A stretch of 64,000 nt of DNA from Kordia algicida (GTDB lineage: Bacteria > Bacteroidota > Bacteroidia > Flavobacteriales > Flavobacteriaceae): assembly GCF_051013375.1 (NCBI RefSeq), contig NZ_CP142125.1; one strand, written 5' to 3'. A program made the position numbers and the translations under genes. Position 1 is the stretch's first letter. Each line of letters begins with the position of its first letter. The notes below the pieces were generated by a model, which worked only from the letters and a program-made list of their open reading frames with translations, was not told where the DNA came from and did no database searches. Positions 26,902 to 35,895 of the stretch are shown one piece after another.

Positions 26902-26940
26902 ATCCGTTTTCAAAAACTGTAAAAGCTTTTAAAAACGGAT
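26902..26940 (-). terminator. Intrinsic terminator of the large MG2/plug-like gene
   Basis: ATCCGTTTT (26902-26910) pairs with AAAACGGAT (26932-26940). Read on the minus strand it is followed by TTATTTTTTT. It ends transcription of the gene at 26963-29329 before murI. Confidence 0.7.
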
Positions 26941-26962
26941 CAATCAATAGTGTGTTTATGTA

Positions 26963-29329
26963 TTAACGAACTTGAAGTGTTCTTTGCTCAGAAATCAAAT
27001 CACCATCTTCTGAAATTCCCTCAATAAATAAGGTAATGTTTTCAGCGTTGGTATCGTAAATTTTGAAATCTGTCGCTTGTGCAGTTTCCAATTTCAATTC
27101 TGGAATCCAAGAAATTACACCATATTCTTTGTAGCCTTGATTGTTAAAAGAACTGTAATTTGGCGAATAATATTCTTTTGGAGCTTTAAATGCATACGGC
27201 GCAGTAGAAGCAATGTACATTTTCTCCGAAGGATTGTTTTTGAATAATGGCGATCTGCGTGTGATGATTTTAATTACGCCACCACCAAATCGTGTTGCGT
27301 TTACAACTTCACCTGCTACCGATTTGTCAATGATGATTTTTTCAACATTCGCTAACGAAAAACTGCTTAAAATATCGAAAGTAGACAATCGCACGCCATC
27401 CAAATATACCAACGGTCTTGCAAAAACGGTTCTGTCTCTACCATTACTACGTCCTGGCGTTGTGATAAGTACTTCTCCTAGTCGTTCTGTAACGTAGAAA
27501 CCGTTGAAGCGTAAAAACTGCGGAATGTCATAAAAGCGGTGATAATCTTCCACGGAGATTTCCTTAACGCGTCCATTTACCGAAATTTCATCTCTATATT
27601 CTCTTTTCTTCTTCATTTTTAACGCTACAGGATCTAATTGCTCTGTTTTGTTATAATAGAAATCTGCTGGCAATGAAAAACTTACTTTTTCAGTATCTGT
27701 CAACGTAGAGTTTTCTAAAATCATTTCAGAAATTTGATCTGCTTTGTCGTTTACGTTAAAGCGCAAATACATGCTTGGTTTTTTGAAGTTTCCTTTTTTA
27801 TCGGCATACGAGAAACGAATTTCTTCACCTTCTTCCAAGAAGAAATTATCCAATCTAAATTCTTGATTTTCGTCTAATTCAATAAATCTAGGTTTGTGAT
27901 TTTTTGTTCCGTACAAAAAGATACTTTTAATGCCTTCGTTTGGTTTGTTGACACGTCCTGTGATCGAAATTCCGTTTTCAAAACGATTTAAAGCATTTGG
28001 TTTTTCTTCAAAAATATCATTCCAATCGTAACGACTCCAACCTTGTGTTAATAATAAAATATCCAATTCGTATTTTTTCTTTCTGTCCATGTTTCGGAAG
28101 TAATATTGCGGATTTTCCACATAACCACGCACATGAGGCTTTAGGTAAAAGTTAGAAAGAATGTTGTGTTCAGGATTGTAACTTTTGGTCGTTTCTGGCA
28201 ATATCGAAATACTTACGTTGGCATCTTTTTGCAACGCTAATTCGTCAATAGAAAGTACTAAGGAATCTTTCACTTTCGTGAGATGTGACACTTTGATGTC
28301 TGATTTTTTTACAAAATAATCATTGAAGAATAAACGCTCTAAAATAGGATTGTCGTTATGATCGAAAACAGTTACGGTATTGACACCTTTAAATAAATCT
28401 TTCTTAGGAACGCTAATGGTTTTTTCAGTTCCGTCAAACGTAAGATTGATTGTTTTTAGGTTTCCACTTTGATGCACCAAAACTTTGTATTGTTTCGTTG
28501 GATTGTATGCAAGTGTTTCTTCATTTGTGCTAAAATTGATGATAATTTTATCTTCAAACGGATTGTTTAAAATCATGGAAACACCTTTTTGGTCTGCTTT
28601 TGGCAACGTTTCTGTGATTGTCGTCCCGTTTTCTAGCTTAATTTCAGCAGTATATTGAATATTCTGTTTTGGTTGAAATAAAAATTTCCCCATTCCAAGC
28701 GTGTTGCTTTCAAAAGAAGCGACTTGATTTTGATATTCATCATACACAATTCCAGAAACGGCAACACCTTTTCCGTTCATATCAATTACTTTAAAACCAA
28801 CATTGCTCAAGGTGTTGGCAACAATATGTCCACCTTCTGGTAAAAACTGAAAATCGAATGATTCTGTAGTTTCTACAAAAGAGTCAGGCGTTTTTTTATC
28901 GGTAATAATTTCAATTTTTTGGACATACGCATCACTTTCTTTAAAGTTTTTCATCCAGTTGGTCTCTGCTTTGATGAAATACGTTCCAGCCGTAAAAGTA
29001 GAATCAACGGCAAAATTTCCTTTCGTAATTCCGTTGTTGGCTTTAAATAATGCTTTTTTAATTTGATTTCCTTCTGCATCATAAATACCAACATTGATAT
29101 TTGTAGTTGCTTTTGAAGTCAGCTGATTTTTTTGATCGTAGGTATACCCTTTGAACCAAATTTCTTCACCAGCTAGATAGCTCGTTTTGTTTAAATGTAA
29201 ATACACGGATTCTCTTGGTAACTTAAAGTATGCTGCGTATTCGTCTTCAACAGTTTGTGGCTGTTGCGCGTTGACGCTGAATACAATAGAGAACGTAATG
29301 AGTAGTAAAAACAGATGTTTTTTTTTCAT
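26963..29329 (-). CDS. Large secreted protein with MG2-like N-terminus and TonB-plug-like C-terminal region
   Basis: A 788-residue protein with signal peptide (KKHLFLLLITFSIVFSVNAQ). Residues about 35-140 resemble a macroglobulin MG2-type beta domain (RESVYLHLNKTSYLAGEEIWFKGY). Several further beta domains follow. Near residues 610-700 there is a plug-like segment (ISVEDYHRFYDIPQFLRFNG, PLVYLDGVRL, ANVEKIIIDKSVAG, GGGVIKIITR) as in TonB-dependent receptor plugs, but no 22-strand barrel follows. Such hybrids occur in Bacteroidota, function unknown. The frame opens at 29371; ATG 29329 is preferred because the signal peptide follows. Monocistronic between two terminators. Confidence 0.75.
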   Translation of the reverse strand: MKKKHLFLLLITFSIVFSVNAQQPQTVEDEYAAYFKLPRESVYLHLNKTSYLAGEEIWFKGYTYDQKNQLTSKATTNINVGIYDAEGNQIKKALFKANNGITKGNFAVDSTFTAGTYFIKAETNWMKNFKESDAYVQKIEIITDKKTPDSFVETTESFDFQFLPEGGHIVANTLSNVGFKVIDMNGKGVAVSGIVYDEYQNQVASFESNTLGMGKFLFQPKQNIQYTAEIKLENGTTITETLPKADQKGVSMILNNPFEDKIIINFSTNEETLAYNPTKQYKVLVHQSGNLKTINLTFDGTEKTISVPKKDLFKGVNTVTVFDHNDNPILERLFFNDYFVKKSDIKVSHLTKVKDSLVLSIDELALQKDANVSISILPETTKSYNPEHNILSNFYLKPHVRGYVENPQYYFRNMDRKKKYELDILLLTQGWSRYDWNDIFEEKPNALNRFENGISITGRVNKPNEGIKSIFLYGTKNHKPRFIELDENQEFRLDNFFLEEGEEIRFSYADKKGNFKKPSMYLRFNVNDKADQISEMILENSTLTDTEKVSFSLPADFYYNKTEQLDPVALKMKKKREYRDEISVNGRVKEISVEDYHRFYDIPQFLRFNGFYVTERLGEVLITTPGRSNGRDRTVFARPLVYLDGVRLSTFDILSSFSLANVEKIIIDKSVAGEVVNATRFGGGVIKIITRRSPLFKNNPSEKMYIASTAPYAFKAPKEYYSPNYSSFNNQGYKEYGVISWIPELKLETAQATDFKIYDTNAENITLFIEGISEDGDLISEQRTLQVR

Positions 29330-29390
29330 AGTGTTTCGGTTTTTGTTAATATTCTTTATGAAAAGTGTCACAAAAACTGTGCTAAAACGA

Positions 29391-29424
29391 AAAAACTTCG
29401 AAAGTTCATACTTTCGAAGTTTTT
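29391..29424 (-). terminator. Intrinsic terminator of groS-groL
   Basis: AAAAACTTCGAAAGT (29391-29405) and ACTTTCGAAGTTTTT (29410-29424) form a perfect 15-bp stem with a 4-nt loop. It lies about 27 bases past the groL stop. Confidence 0.9.
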
Positions 29425-29450
29425 ATAATACTCATAAATATTTCTTATGC

Positions 29451-31088
29451 TTACATCATTCCAGGCATTCCTCCGCCCATTGGTGGCATACCGCCTCCAG
29501 CAGGAGCTTCCTCTTTGATGTCGATCAACGCACATTCTGTAGTTAAGATCATTCCAGATACAGAAGCAGCATTTTCTAGTGCAATACGTGTTACTTTTTT
29601 AGGATCGATGATTCCTGCTTTTAACATATCAACGTATTCGTCTGTTTTTGCATTGTATCCGAAGTCTTTTTCGCCTTCCATTACTTTTGAAACGACAACG
29701 CTTCCTTCGCCACCTGCGTTTGAAACAATGGTACGCAATGGTTCTTCAATAGCACGCGCAATAATTTTGATTCCTGTTACTTCATCAAGATTATCAGTTG
29801 TAATACTTTCTAAAACACCTTTAGCACGAACTAGCGCAACACCACCACCAGCAACGATTCCTTCTTCTACAGCAGCTCTTGTGGCGTGTAAAGCATCGTC
29901 AACTCGGTCTTTTTTCTCTTTCATTTCTACTTCAGAAGCAGCTCCAACATATAATACAGCTACTCCACCAGCTAATTTTGCTAGACGTTCTTGTAATTTT
30001 TCTTTGTCGTAATCTGAAGTTGTAGATTCAATTTGTGCTTTGATTTGTCCCACGCGTGTTTGAATCATTTCAGCGTCACCAGCGCCATTTACAATGGTTG
30101 TATTGTCTTTGTCAATCGTGATTTTTTCTGCTGTTCCCAACATGTCAATCGTAGCATTTTCTAGCGTGAAACCTCTTTCTTCTGAGATTACCGTTCCGCC
30201 AGTTAAGATAGCGATGTCTTCTAACATTGCTTTTCTACGATCACCAAATCCTGGAGCTTTTACCGCTGCAATTTTTAATGCACCACGAAGTTTGTTTACT
30301 ACCAACGTAGCTAATGCTTCTCCGTCAACATCTTCTGCAATGATTAATAATGGCTTTCCAGTTTGTGCTACAGGCTCCAATACTGGCATTAAATCTTTCA
30401 TAGAAGATATTTTCTTGTCGAATAGTAAGATATAGGGACTTTCCAATTCTGCTTCCATTTTTTCAGAGTTGGTTACAAAGTATGGAGATAAGTATCCACG
30501 ATCAAACTGCATTCCTTCTACAACATCTACGGTTGTGTCAGTTCCTTTTGCTTCTTCAACCGTAATCACACCTTCTTTTCCAACTTTTCCAAAAGCTTTC
30601 GCGATTAAGTCACCGACAACTTCGTCGTTGTTTGCAGAAATAGAAGCAATTTGTTTTATTTTTTCAGAAGAATCACCTACTTTTTTAGCTTGCTTATTTA
30701 AGTCATCAACAATTGCTGTTACCGCCTTGTCAATTCCTCTTTTTAAATCCATCGGATTTGCGCCAGCAGCAACGTTTTTCAATCCTTCTTTTACGATTGC
30801 TTGTGCTAATACTGTAGCCGTTGTTGTTCCGTCTCCTGCAAGATCATTTGTTCTAGAAGCCACTTCTTTTACCATTTGTGCTCCCATGTTTTCTAATGGA
30901 TTTTCGAGCTCAATTTCTTTGGCTACAGAAACACCATCTTTTGTGACAGATGGCGCACCAAATGATTTGCTAATGATTACGTTTCTTCCTTTTGGTCCTA
31001 ACGTTACTTTTACTGCATTTGCTAAAGCGTCCACACCACGTTTGAGTCCGTCGCGTGCTTCAATATCAAATTTTATATCTTTTGCCAT
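29451..31088 (-). CDS. groL: Chaperonin GroEL
   Basis: A 545-residue HSP60. Conserved segments include VTLGPKGRNVIISKSFGAPSVT, the ATPase GDGTTTATVLAQ loop, and the Gly/Met-rich C-terminal tail ending GGGMPGMM. With GroES it folds cytosolic proteins. It lies 60 bases after groS in the same transcript. Confidence 0.98.
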   Translation of the reverse strand: MAKDIKFDIEARDGLKRGVDALANAVKVTLGPKGRNVIISKSFGAPSVTKDGVSVAKEIELENPLENMGAQMVKEVASRTNDLAGDGTTTATVLAQAIVKEGLKNVAAGANPMDLKRGIDKAVTAIVDDLNKQAKKVGDSSEKIKQIASISANNDEVVGDLIAKAFGKVGKEGVITVEEAKGTDTTVDVVEGMQFDRGYLSPYFVTNSEKMEAELESPYILLFDKKISSMKDLMPVLEPVAQTGKPLLIIAEDVDGEALATLVVNKLRGALKIAAVKAPGFGDRRKAMLEDIAILTGGTVISEERGFTLENATIDMLGTAEKITIDKDNTTIVNGAGDAEMIQTRVGQIKAQIESTTSDYDKEKLQERLAKLAGGVAVLYVGAASEVEMKEKKDRVDDALHATRAAVEEGIVAGGGVALVRAKGVLESITTDNLDEVTGIKIIARAIEEPLRTIVSNAGGEGSVVVSKVMEGEKDFGYNAKTDEYVDMLKAGIIDPKKVTRIALENAASVSGMILTTECALIDIKEEAPAGGGMPPMGGGMPGMM

Positions 31089-31148
31089 GATTTTTGTAAT
31101 TGTCAGCTAAGTTGATTTTAGCTGGAGTTATGTTATTCTGTTTTTTAA

Positions 31149-31427
31149 TTAAATGATTGCTAAAATGTCATCTTCTCTCATAATGATGTAATCAGCTCCT
31201 TCAAACTTGATCTCAGTTCCAGAGAATTTTCCGTAAAGCACGGTGTCACCAACTTTTACCGTTAATGGTTCGTCTTTTTTCCCTGATCCAACAGCAACTA
31301 CAGTTCCTCGTTGTTGCTTTTCTTGCGCTGAATCTGGAATGTAAAGCCCTGATGCAGTTTTTGTTTCTGCTGGTAATGGGGCAATCAAAACTCTATCTGC
31401 TAGTGGTTTGATATTAACTTTGCTCAT
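31149..31427 (-). CDS. groS: Co-chaperonin GroES
   Basis: A 92-residue protein with the GroES signature NIKPLADRVLIAPLPAE, the mobile loop (ETKTASGLYIPDSAQEK) and VGDTVLYGKFSGTEI. It caps GroEL. First gene of the groS-groL operon. Confidence 0.98.
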   Translation of the reverse strand: MSKVNIKPLADRVLIAPLPAETKTASGLYIPDSAQEKQQRGTVVAVGSGKKDEPLTVKVGDTVLYGKFSGTEIKFEGADYIIMREDDILAII

Positions 31428-31475
31428 TTTGTTGAATATTTAATTTTATGAATTGATTATTTACGAGTAGGATTA

Positions 31476-31507
31476 GTCAGAAATTATGCCATTGTGCGAA
31501 TGCTGAC
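31476..31507. promoter_or_regulatory. Inverted repeat upstream of groS
   Basis: GTCAG (31476-31480) and CTGAC (31503-31507) flank 22 bases about 50-80 bases before the groS start. It may be part of a heat-shock control region. No CIRCE element (TTAGCACTC-N9-GAGTGCTAA) and no TAnnTTTG box are visible. Confidence 0.3.
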
Positions 31508-31518
31508 AAATTGAAGCA

Positions 31519-31555
31519 AAAAAAATGTCAGCTTATGACAAGCTGACATTTTTTT
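31519..31555 (-). terminator. Terminator of the miaB-secG operon
   Basis: The arms 31519-31534 and 31540-31555 (AAAAAAATGTCAGCTT and its exact complement) form a 16-bp stem with a 5-nt loop. It separates secG from groS. Confidence 0.9.
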
Positions 31556-31574
31556 GTATGTATGTGAAGGAAAA

Positions 31575-31931
31575 TTAGCTTCCTCCATTTTCTGTTCCGT
31601 CTGTTGTATTTGTATTGTCTGCCGGAGGCGTCGTTGTTGGTTGATCTGTTTGAGGAATAGTATCACCCGAAATTTTCGATCTTTCTTCTGCGCTTCCTAA
31701 GTTTGTAAAGTTAGTCACTAAGATTAAAGCAATTAAGATTGTTGCTAAAGCCCACGTACTTTTGTCTAAGAAGTCCGTTGTTTTTTGTACACCACCAATT
31801 TGCTGGTTTCCGCCACCACCAAAAGAAGAAGATAATCCACCACCTTTTGGATTCTGTACCATTATTACTAACATTAATAAAAATGCTACAATAAGGATTA
31901 AGATTATAAAAATGTAATACGTTGAACTCAT
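31575..31931 (-). CDS. secG: Preprotein translocase subunit SecG
   Basis: A 118-residue protein with two membrane helices (about 4-24 and 53-73) and the intervening SecG pattern MVQNPKGGGLSSSFGGGGNQQIGG. The extended Thr/Asn/Gly-rich C-terminal tail is normal in Bacteroidota. It is the last gene of the operon that contains lptE and the sigma54 activator. Confidence 0.93.
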   Translation of the reverse strand: MSSTYYIFIILILIVAFLLMLVIMVQNPKGGGLSSSFGGGGNQQIGGVQKTTDFLDKSTWALATILIALILVTNFTNLGSAEERSKISGDTIPQTDQPTTTPPADNTNTTDGTENGGS

Positions 31932-31937
31932 TTTATA

Positions 31938-33071
31938 TTAATTATTTTGTTGTAATTTTTTTATTGCTCGAATTTGGTCTGCAAAGAAACCACTTTTTTC
32001 TGGATATTTCAAAATTAAAATATCATAAGCTTTAATTGCTTTTCTATATTTTTTTTGTTCTAAATATACTTTAGCCAAAGTTTCGGTCATTAACATAGAC
32101 TGATCTACGCTTGTGTCGTTTGCCAAGTTGATTGTTTTTTCTAGTGTTGGCTTGGGTTTTATCTTCGGATTTGTGTCTATAAACTTGTCTATCAGTTCAA
32201 ATCTTTTTTGTTTTTCTTCTTCTGAAACTTCAATTGTTGCATCAATTTTTGGTGTAGTTTCTTCCTTTTTTTCTGCTTTGATTGTGATTTTTGGCTCAGT
32301 TTTAACCTTAGTTTCTACCTCATCAGAGCGATCTATGGGTTTTAAGTTGGTTAATTGTAACCATTCTGAAAAAGAATGTTTCTCCTTTTTATCAAAAGAA
32401 AGTGGTTTTCCAAGTTCCAAAGTTTGTTCAGGAGTTTCTTCTGTTTCTAGAGTTTCAACTTCTGTTTTTTCAGCGACAACTTTTTTGTCTTTTGATTTTT
32501 TCTTTTTCTTCTTCTTGTCTTTCTTTTTCTTTTTTTCGTTGCTTGCTATTTCTTCGGAAATTACTTCGGATTCAATTTTAACATCAGTTTCAGCTTCAAC
32601 CTCATTTTCAACTTCAACTTCTGTGTCATCATTAGGAACAGCCGCAATAGTAATTGGCGTCGCTTTTGGTTGAAATAACTCTGGATCGAGAATAGCATTT
32701 GCTTCTTGAAGTTTTGTTTTGATCGCATCTTCCATACGAAGATTTTTATCTATTTTGATTTCTTCTACCTCAACTTCAATTTCTTTGGTGTTGTTCTGTG
32801 ATTCTGTAATGGTACTCGAAATTTTATGTTGCTCAAACTTTTTTGAGGTAATGAAATCAAATAGAATACTGCGATCGGTGGTGTAAGCAGCTGTTGTTTT
32901 TAAACTTTGATTGTATTTGAAGCTATCCTGATTTTTTAATCCTTTTAAATGTACCACACGTGCTGCCTGAAAGTATGGAAATTCTTTCGTGATGGCTTCA
33001 ATAGCTTTGGTTTGTGCCGCATTGATGTGTACGGGATTTTGTAATATGTATGTAAAATCAGAAATATTCAT
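31938..33071 (-). CDS. TPR protein with Lys-rich linker
   Basis: A 377-residue cytosolic protein. The N-terminus (MNISDFTYILQNPVHINAAQTKAIEAI) and the C-terminal TPR-like hairpins (LAKVYLEQKKYRKAIKAYDILILKYPEKSGFFADQI) are recognisable from a conserved gene next to secG in flavobacteria. Between them is an acidic Glu/Val region followed by a stretch of mostly Lys (about residues 175-192) and Pro/Glu-rich low complexity. Function unknown. The start is one base after the lptE stop and the stop is six bases before secG. Confidence 0.8.
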   Translation of the reverse strand: MNISDFTYILQNPVHINAAQTKAIEAITKEFPYFQAARVVHLKGLKNQDSFKYNQSLKTTAAYTTDRSILFDFITSKKFEQHKISSTITESQNNTKEIEVEVEEIKIDKNLRMEDAIKTKLQEANAILDPELFQPKATPITIAAVPNDDTEVEVENEVEAETDVKIESEVISEEIASNEKKKKKDKKKKKKKSKDKKVVAEKTEVETLETEETPEQTLELGKPLSFDKKEKHSFSEWLQLTNLKPIDRSDEVETKVKTEPKITIKAEKKEETTPKIDATIEVSEEEKQKRFELIDKFIDTNPKIKPKPTLEKTINLANDTSVDQSMLMTETLAKVYLEQKKYRKAIKAYDILILKYPEKSGFFADQIRAIKKLQQNN

Positions 33072-33072
33072 G

Positions 33073-33576
33073 TTACCATTTGGCTAAACTCGCGTTAAAA
33101 ATATCTTGTGTGAGACGTTCAAAGATTTCTTGATACGCCGCATCTTGTACGTTGATTAATTGTGTGGTTGCAGGATAATCATAGAAGAAAGAGAATCGCT
33201 GATCGAAATCGTCTTCGGGTCTGTTTTTGTGTGTAAAACGAACTTGCACACCAATGGTTAAGCGGTTTTGCGCTGCCGTATTGTTTGCTGTGGCACTCAT
33301 TGGTGATACACGATATTCTACAATTTCGCCTTCGTAAACCAAATCGCCATTGGCTCTTACCAAATCAAGACTTGTTTGGTTTAGAATTAAATCTTGTAAG
33401 GCAAGTGTAAAATCTCTATCCAATCCAGGTTCAATAATTGGTGCATTGTTTTGGAAAAAGTTGACTTGATATGTTTTGGCATTCAAATCTCCTGTTCCTG
33501 TAAAGTTGTAAACTCCACAACTTGTTATGGTGATTGCTACGATAAGCGTTGCAATGATGATTTTTATCTTTTTCAT
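33073..33576 (-). CDS. lptE: LPS-assembly lipoprotein LptE
   Basis: A 167-residue lipoprotein with lipobox ITITSC (Cys about residue 19) followed by GVYNFTGTGD, a hallmark of Bacteroidota LptE-like proteins. LptE plugs the LptD barrel to deliver lipopolysaccharide to the cell surface. The reading frame opens at 33603; the ATG at 33576 is preferred because it is followed by the signal peptide. Part of the miaB-secG operon. Confidence 0.88.
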   Translation of the reverse strand: MKKIKIIIATLIVAITITSCGVYNFTGTGDLNAKTYQVNFFQNNAPIIEPGLDRDFTLALQDLILNQTSLDLVRANGDLVYEGEIVEYRVSPMSATANNTAAQNRLTIGVQVRFTHKNRPEDDFDQRFSFFYDYPATTQLINVQDAAYQEIFERLTQDIFNASLAKW

Positions 33577-33592
33577 TGATGTATGCGTGTGT

Positions 33593-34849
33593 TTATAAAT
33601 CAAATTGTTTGATTTTTCTATATAATGTACGTTCTGAAATGCCCAATTCTTTTGCGGCGGCTTTTCGTTTTCCTTTGTTGCGTTCTAGTGCTTTTTTGAT
33701 GAGTTCTAATTCTTTGTCGTGTAAAGAAAGTGTTTCTTCTTCTTCCACATCTTCTGCAAAGTGATATTTATCTTCTGGCATTACGGTAACTTCTGGAGCT
33801 AATGGTAATAATTTTACAGGAGCATTAACTTCGTCTTCGTGGAAAATTTCTTCACTTTCATCATCACCATATATTTTTTGAATGAGACTTTCGTTTTCGT
33901 CTTTTACTTCTTGTGAAACACCATTTTGCATGAGTTCCATGGTGAGTTTTTTTAAGTCGTTTAAGTCACTTTTCATGTCAAACAGCACTTTGTACAAAAT
34001 TTCACGTTCCGAACTAAAGTCACTTTCACTTTTTGAATTTTCAATCACAGCAGGAAGGTTTCCAGTCGTATTCGGTAAATATTGACGCAGTGTATCTGCA
34101 GTAATGGTTCTATCTTCTTCCAAAACGGAAATTTGCTCTGCAACGTTTCTTAGTTGACGAATGTTTCCGTTCCAACGGTATTTTGTCAACATTTCAGTAG
34201 CAATTTCATCCAAACGAATGGAAGGCATTTTATATTTCATGGCAAAGTCAGAAGCAAATTTTCGAAATAATAAATGAATGTCACCTTTTCGTGCTCGCAA
34301 TGGCGGAAGTAAAATTTCAACCGTACTTAAACGATAGTATAAATCTTCTCTAAATTTTCCTTTTTTGATGGCTTCAAACATGTTTACATTGGTTGCGGCT
34401 ACAATACGAACGTTGGTTTTCTGTACTTTGGATGAACCTACTTTGATAAATTCGCCATTTTCCAAGACTCTGAGTAAACGTACTTGCGTTGTGAGTGGCA
34501 ATTCTCCCACTTCATCTAAAAAGATCGTTCCGTTATCGGCAACTTCAAAATATCCACTTCGGGTTTGCGTTGCGCCTGTAAATGCACCTTTTTCGTGTCC
34601 GAATAATTCACTGTCAATCGTTCCTTCAGGAATTGCACCGCAGTTTACAGCAATATATTTTCCGTGCTTTCTGTGTGATAGTGCATGAATTATTTTGGGA
34701 ATGCTTTCTTTTCCAACTCCACTTTCACCCGTTACTAGCACAGAAATATCTGTTGGCGCTACTTGCATGGCTTTTTCAATAGCACGATTGAGCCCAGCAT
34801 CGTTGCCAATAATACCAAAACGTTGTTTGATTGCTTGTATGGATTCCAT
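33593..34849 (-). CDS. Sigma54-dependent transcriptional activator without receiver domain
   Basis: A 418-residue AAA+ activator. Walker A GESGVGKES (around residues 41-49), the sigma54-contacting ELFGHEKGAFTGA loop and Walker B GTIFLDEVGEL are intact. A Fis-type HTH (KAAAKELGISERTLYRKIKQF) forms the C-terminus. There is no N-terminal receiver, GAF or PAS domain: the AAA+ domain starts at about residue 12. It should activate RpoN promoters, possibly constitutively or controlled by another protein. Conserved in flavobacteria beside lptE and secG. Confidence 0.93.
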   Translation of the reverse strand: MESIQAIKQRFGIIGNDAGLNRAIEKAMQVAPTDISVLVTGESGVGKESIPKIIHALSHRKHGKYIAVNCGAIPEGTIDSELFGHEKGAFTGATQTRSGYFEVADNGTIFLDEVGELPLTTQVRLLRVLENGEFIKVGSSKVQKTNVRIVAATNVNMFEAIKKGKFREDLYYRLSTVEILLPPLRARKGDIHLLFRKFASDFAMKYKMPSIRLDEIATEMLTKYRWNGNIRQLRNVAEQISVLEEDRTITADTLRQYLPNTTGNLPAVIENSKSESDFSSEREILYKVLFDMKSDLNDLKKLTMELMQNGVSQEVKDENESLIQKIYGDDESEEIFHEDEVNAPVKLLPLAPEVTVMPEDKYHFAEDVEEEETLSLHDKELELIKKALERNKGKRKAAAKELGISERTLYRKIKQFDL

Positions 34850-34867
34850 GTGTTTGTTGTTCTTTTT

Positions 34868-35854
34868 TTAATTTATGTATTGAAATGTTTCGTTTATAGT
34901 AATGGTAGTATCATCAGCAATATTTGGCAAGGACGAAAAAATAGTTCCGTTTCGATTGATGATTCTATTTCCAGCATCATATTCAACGTTTAAGTTTGAG
35001 TTTCCTTGCGTTGTACTAACATTAGTAACGTTGTTGTTGCTGTAAATCATTGCTTGCCAATGTTCGTATTGATCGTCGTATTCATCATTTAAAATAGAGA
35101 ATGCGTACAAGTCGTTTAGCGAGTTTCGCAACGGATTTGTGTTGTTATCATACGTATATGTAAAGGTGTTGGCATCTTGCCCTGTAATTACAGATGAGGT
35201 AAGATTTCCGTTGCTGTCATACGAAATGGTTTCTGTTTTGATTGTCATTCCATTTTCCATAGTTTCTCTTAGCATGAGTTTGCTTGTGGATGGATCAAAT
35301 GTGAATCTGGTAGAAAAATTAGTTCCTTCTTTCGTGCGCGTTACCACGTTATTTGCATGAATGTATGAGAATGTGAAGTTTTCAGAAGCATCTTCTAAAT
35401 CTTCGTACATGATTGTGGATATTTTGTCTAGCGTGTAACTTACAGAGGTTCTATTCACCAAAACGCCATCAACCGTAGTTCTTACTTCTCTTACTCTACT
35501 GTTTTCGTCTCTAATAATATTTCCAACACCATTGACAGTAATTCCAAAAATAGTTAGTGTTGTGTTTTGAGCGGTGAATTGATTATTTAAATTAATCACA
35601 AAATCTGCCGTAAATGAAGTTTCATCGCCCGTAGTTGACGAAAAACTTTTCATGTAATCATAATCAGAAAGTTGCAATGAGCCACCTGTAGGATCTGTTG
35701 GGTTTGGATCAACAGGATCTGGATTTGGATTAATAGGATCAGTCGGATTGCCTGATGATGTTTCTATGATAATTTCACCTTCATACGGTTCATTATCACA
35801 CGAAAAAAGGCAAAAAGCTAGAATTGTTGTAGTTATGATTATGGTTTTTTTCAT
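34868..35854 (-). CDS. Hypothetical lipoprotein, first of a paralogous pair
   Basis: A 328-residue lipoprotein: lipobox FCLFSC with Cys at about residue 19, then a Pro/Asn/Asp-rich linker (about 35-58) and a beta-strand-rich domain with YD-like repeated strands (VSYTLDKISTIMYED, SYIHANNVVTRTKEG, ISYDSNGNLTSSVI, YTYDNNTNPLRNSL). It is paralogous to the next upstream gene, which shares the segment order and the FxYD...NP end. Function unknown, envelope location expected. Same operon as miaB. Confidence 0.8.
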   Translation of the reverse strand: MKKTIIITTTILAFCLFSCDNEPYEGEIIIETSSGNPTDPINPNPDPVDPNPTDPTGGSLQLSDYDYMKSFSSTTGDETSFTADFVINLNNQFTAQNTTLTIFGITVNGVGNIIRDENSRVREVRTTVDGVLVNRTSVSYTLDKISTIMYEDLEDASENFTFSYIHANNVVTRTKEGTNFSTRFTFDPSTSKLMLRETMENGMTIKTETISYDSNGNLTSSVITGQDANTFTYTYDNNTNPLRNSLNDLYAFSILNDEYDDQYEHWQAMIYSNNNVTNVSTTQGNSNLNVEYDAGNRIINRNGTIFSSLPNIADDTTITINETFQYIN

Positions 35855-35895
35855 CGGTATCGGTTTTAATGTTTTACGTTTTACAACATCAATTT

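Noticed and set aside
30469..31110. Long plus-strand open frame opposite groL
   Set aside because: Antisense shadow of the groL coding sequence with no start context; GroEL on the minus strand is certain.
31480..31500. Sigma54 promoter upstream of groS
   Set aside because: A TGGCA is present on the minus strand but no GC element (TTGC) at the needed distance.
32113..32673. Plus-strand frame rich in Ser and Phe
   Set aside because: Mirror of the Lys/Glu-rich region of the TPR protein gene.
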